A DNA stretch of 5,314 nucleotides. Origin: Lachnospiraceae bacterium UBA1066 (lineage in GTDB: Bacteria > Bacillota > Clostridia > Lachnospirales > Lachnospiraceae). Location: contig DCDB01000342.1 in the NCBI GenBank assembly GCA_002316215.1, positions 1-5,314 on the forward strand, in the 5' to 3' direction. Below are positions 4,665 through 5,314 of the stretch, in pieces. The translations under genes were made by a program, and so were the position numbers. Under the pieces are notes generated by a model. That model was given only the letters and a program-made list of their open reading frames with translations. It was not told the origin of the DNA and did not search any database. Position 1 is the first letter of the stretch; every line of letters begins with the position of its first letter.

Positions 4665-5314
4665 TATTCTTCTTCCTCCTTGATATTCTTAAAAAAGCCG
4701 ATGACAAACTTTGTATTCTTGTTTAAAAGAAGTGTCAGGGCAACATATGCAACATAAAAAAGATATATTCTTCCGGACATTTCAATTTGTCCCTCAAATA
4801 CCTTTCGGTTAAAGTCCGGATTCAGTACCAGGTTCTTTCCGTAAATAGGATAAAACATGGAAACCGCTGCAAGGATATCGCCTGTCTTTGAAGGGTCTTC
4901 TAAACCAAAGGAAATATTTCCGCTGAGTTTTCTTGGCTTTACATGTCCGAAGAGCTTTTTAATTTTCTTTAAGGCCAGCTTTAGCGTCTCATGCGTTCTT
5001 TCATCGGAAAGGAATGTTTTCCATTTGTCTATTTTAGCACATACAGCTTTTATTTTGGCAACTATTTTACCGACGGCCGACAGTATTTGCCCCGGCAGAT
5101 GGAAGATTCCGACAGCTATTCGAATAACGAATCTGACAAGCTTTTTGAAAATACCGAAGATATGAGTGAAAAAGCTCCAGACAAACCTTAAAAACCGAAG
5201 CAGCAGATTTGTGTTTCTTCCTGTTCCATCCTCTTTTTCTTCTTTCTCTTTGTCTTCTGCGGCCTTCTCTGTTTTCTCATCATATTCTGATCCGCCGGCC
5301 TCTTTTGTTTTACT
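4664..5314 (-). CDS. DUF2953 domain protein, N-terminus beyond window edge
   Basis: 216 residues and the stop are visible; the start lies to the right of the window. In order: a Lys/Glu-rich charged stretch (first 30 visible residues), a long stretch of hydrophobic and basic amphipathic helices (about 35-90, e.g. LLLRFLRFVWSFFTHIFGIF), then the DUF2953 core at about 130-205 with the family signature SGNISFGLEDPSKTGDIL and later PDFNRKVFEGQIEMSGRI, followed by a hydrophobic helix (LFYVAYVALTLLL). The tail is acidic (KEEEE). Family members usually have an N-terminal membrane helix, which would be in the missing part. The gene directly precedes gerW with a one-base overlap; the same pairing (ytfI-ytfJ, as I recall) exists in Bacillus, which suggests a sporulation or germination role. 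Its exact function is unknown. The ATG at 4858 is internal to the domain and not a start. Confidence 0.88.
   Translation of the reverse strand, partial: SKTKEAGGSEYDEKTEKAAEDKEKEEKEDGTGRNTNLLLRFLRFVWSFFTHIFGIFKKLVRFVIRIAVGIFHLPGQILSAVGKIVAKIKAVCAKIDKWKTFLSDERTHETLKLALKKIKKLFGHVKPRKLSGNISFGLEDPSKTGDILAAVSMFYPIYGKNLVLNPDFNRKVFEGQIEMSGRIYLFYVAYVALTLLLNKNTKFVIGFFKNIKEEEE

Noticed and set aside
1..5314. CRISPR arrays, tRNA or rRNA genes, transposases, phage genes or toxin-antitoxin pairs
   Set aside because: I looked on both strands and saw no spaced direct repeats, no tRNA-like fold and no matching protein motifs.

Overview
The window looks chromosomal and comes from a spore-forming, anaerobic-type Firmicute, most likely class Clostridia and in style Lachnospiraceae. 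The support is a GerW/YtfJ sporulation gene with its DUF2953 partner, the rpmB / asp23 (yloU) / fakA (yloV) neighbourhood typical of Firmicutes, strong GGAGG ribosome binding sites, a secreted dockerin protein and a c-di-GMP-I type (GEMM-I) leader RNA. The family-level placement is an inference from gene content only.

Layout, left to right. Positions 1-1212 hold a minus-strand pair: asp23 (yloU-like), then 16 nt downstream fakA, whose C-terminal half lies beyond the left edge. Positions 1314-3371 hold a minus-strand gene for a 685-residue exported right-handed beta-helix protein ending in a type-I dockerin. Its leader (about 3411-3650, minus strand) carries, in transcription order, a candidate promoter, a terminator-like hairpin, a GEMM-I aptamer, a second hairpin and a strong intrinsic terminator just before the gene. 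Positions 3650-3836 are AT-rich and hold only short inverted and direct repeats. rpmB (ribosomal protein L28, plus strand, 3919-4104) follows a near-consensus promoter. A bidirectional terminator at 4196-4229 separates rpmB from the convergent gerW (ytfJ) gene, which overlaps by one base with an upstream DUF2953 gene running off the right edge.

The housekeeping part is conventional. L28 is a ribosomal protein, Asp23 and FakA belong to envelope and fatty-acid metabolism, and DUF2953-GerW is a sporulation/germination pair. The unusual part is the dockerin beta-helix gene. It sits inside the divergent rpmB | yloU-yloV arrangement that I recall as contiguous in Bacillus subtilis, and it appears to have brought its own cyclic-dinucleotide riboswitch. 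The aptamer reads as a variant: the base aligning with G20 of the Vibrio Vc2 aptamer is A, and the P3 arm is very short. The best-supported discovery candidate here is therefore a secreted, dockerin-tagged, possibly carbohydrate-active or adhesive protein under cyclic-dinucleotide control.
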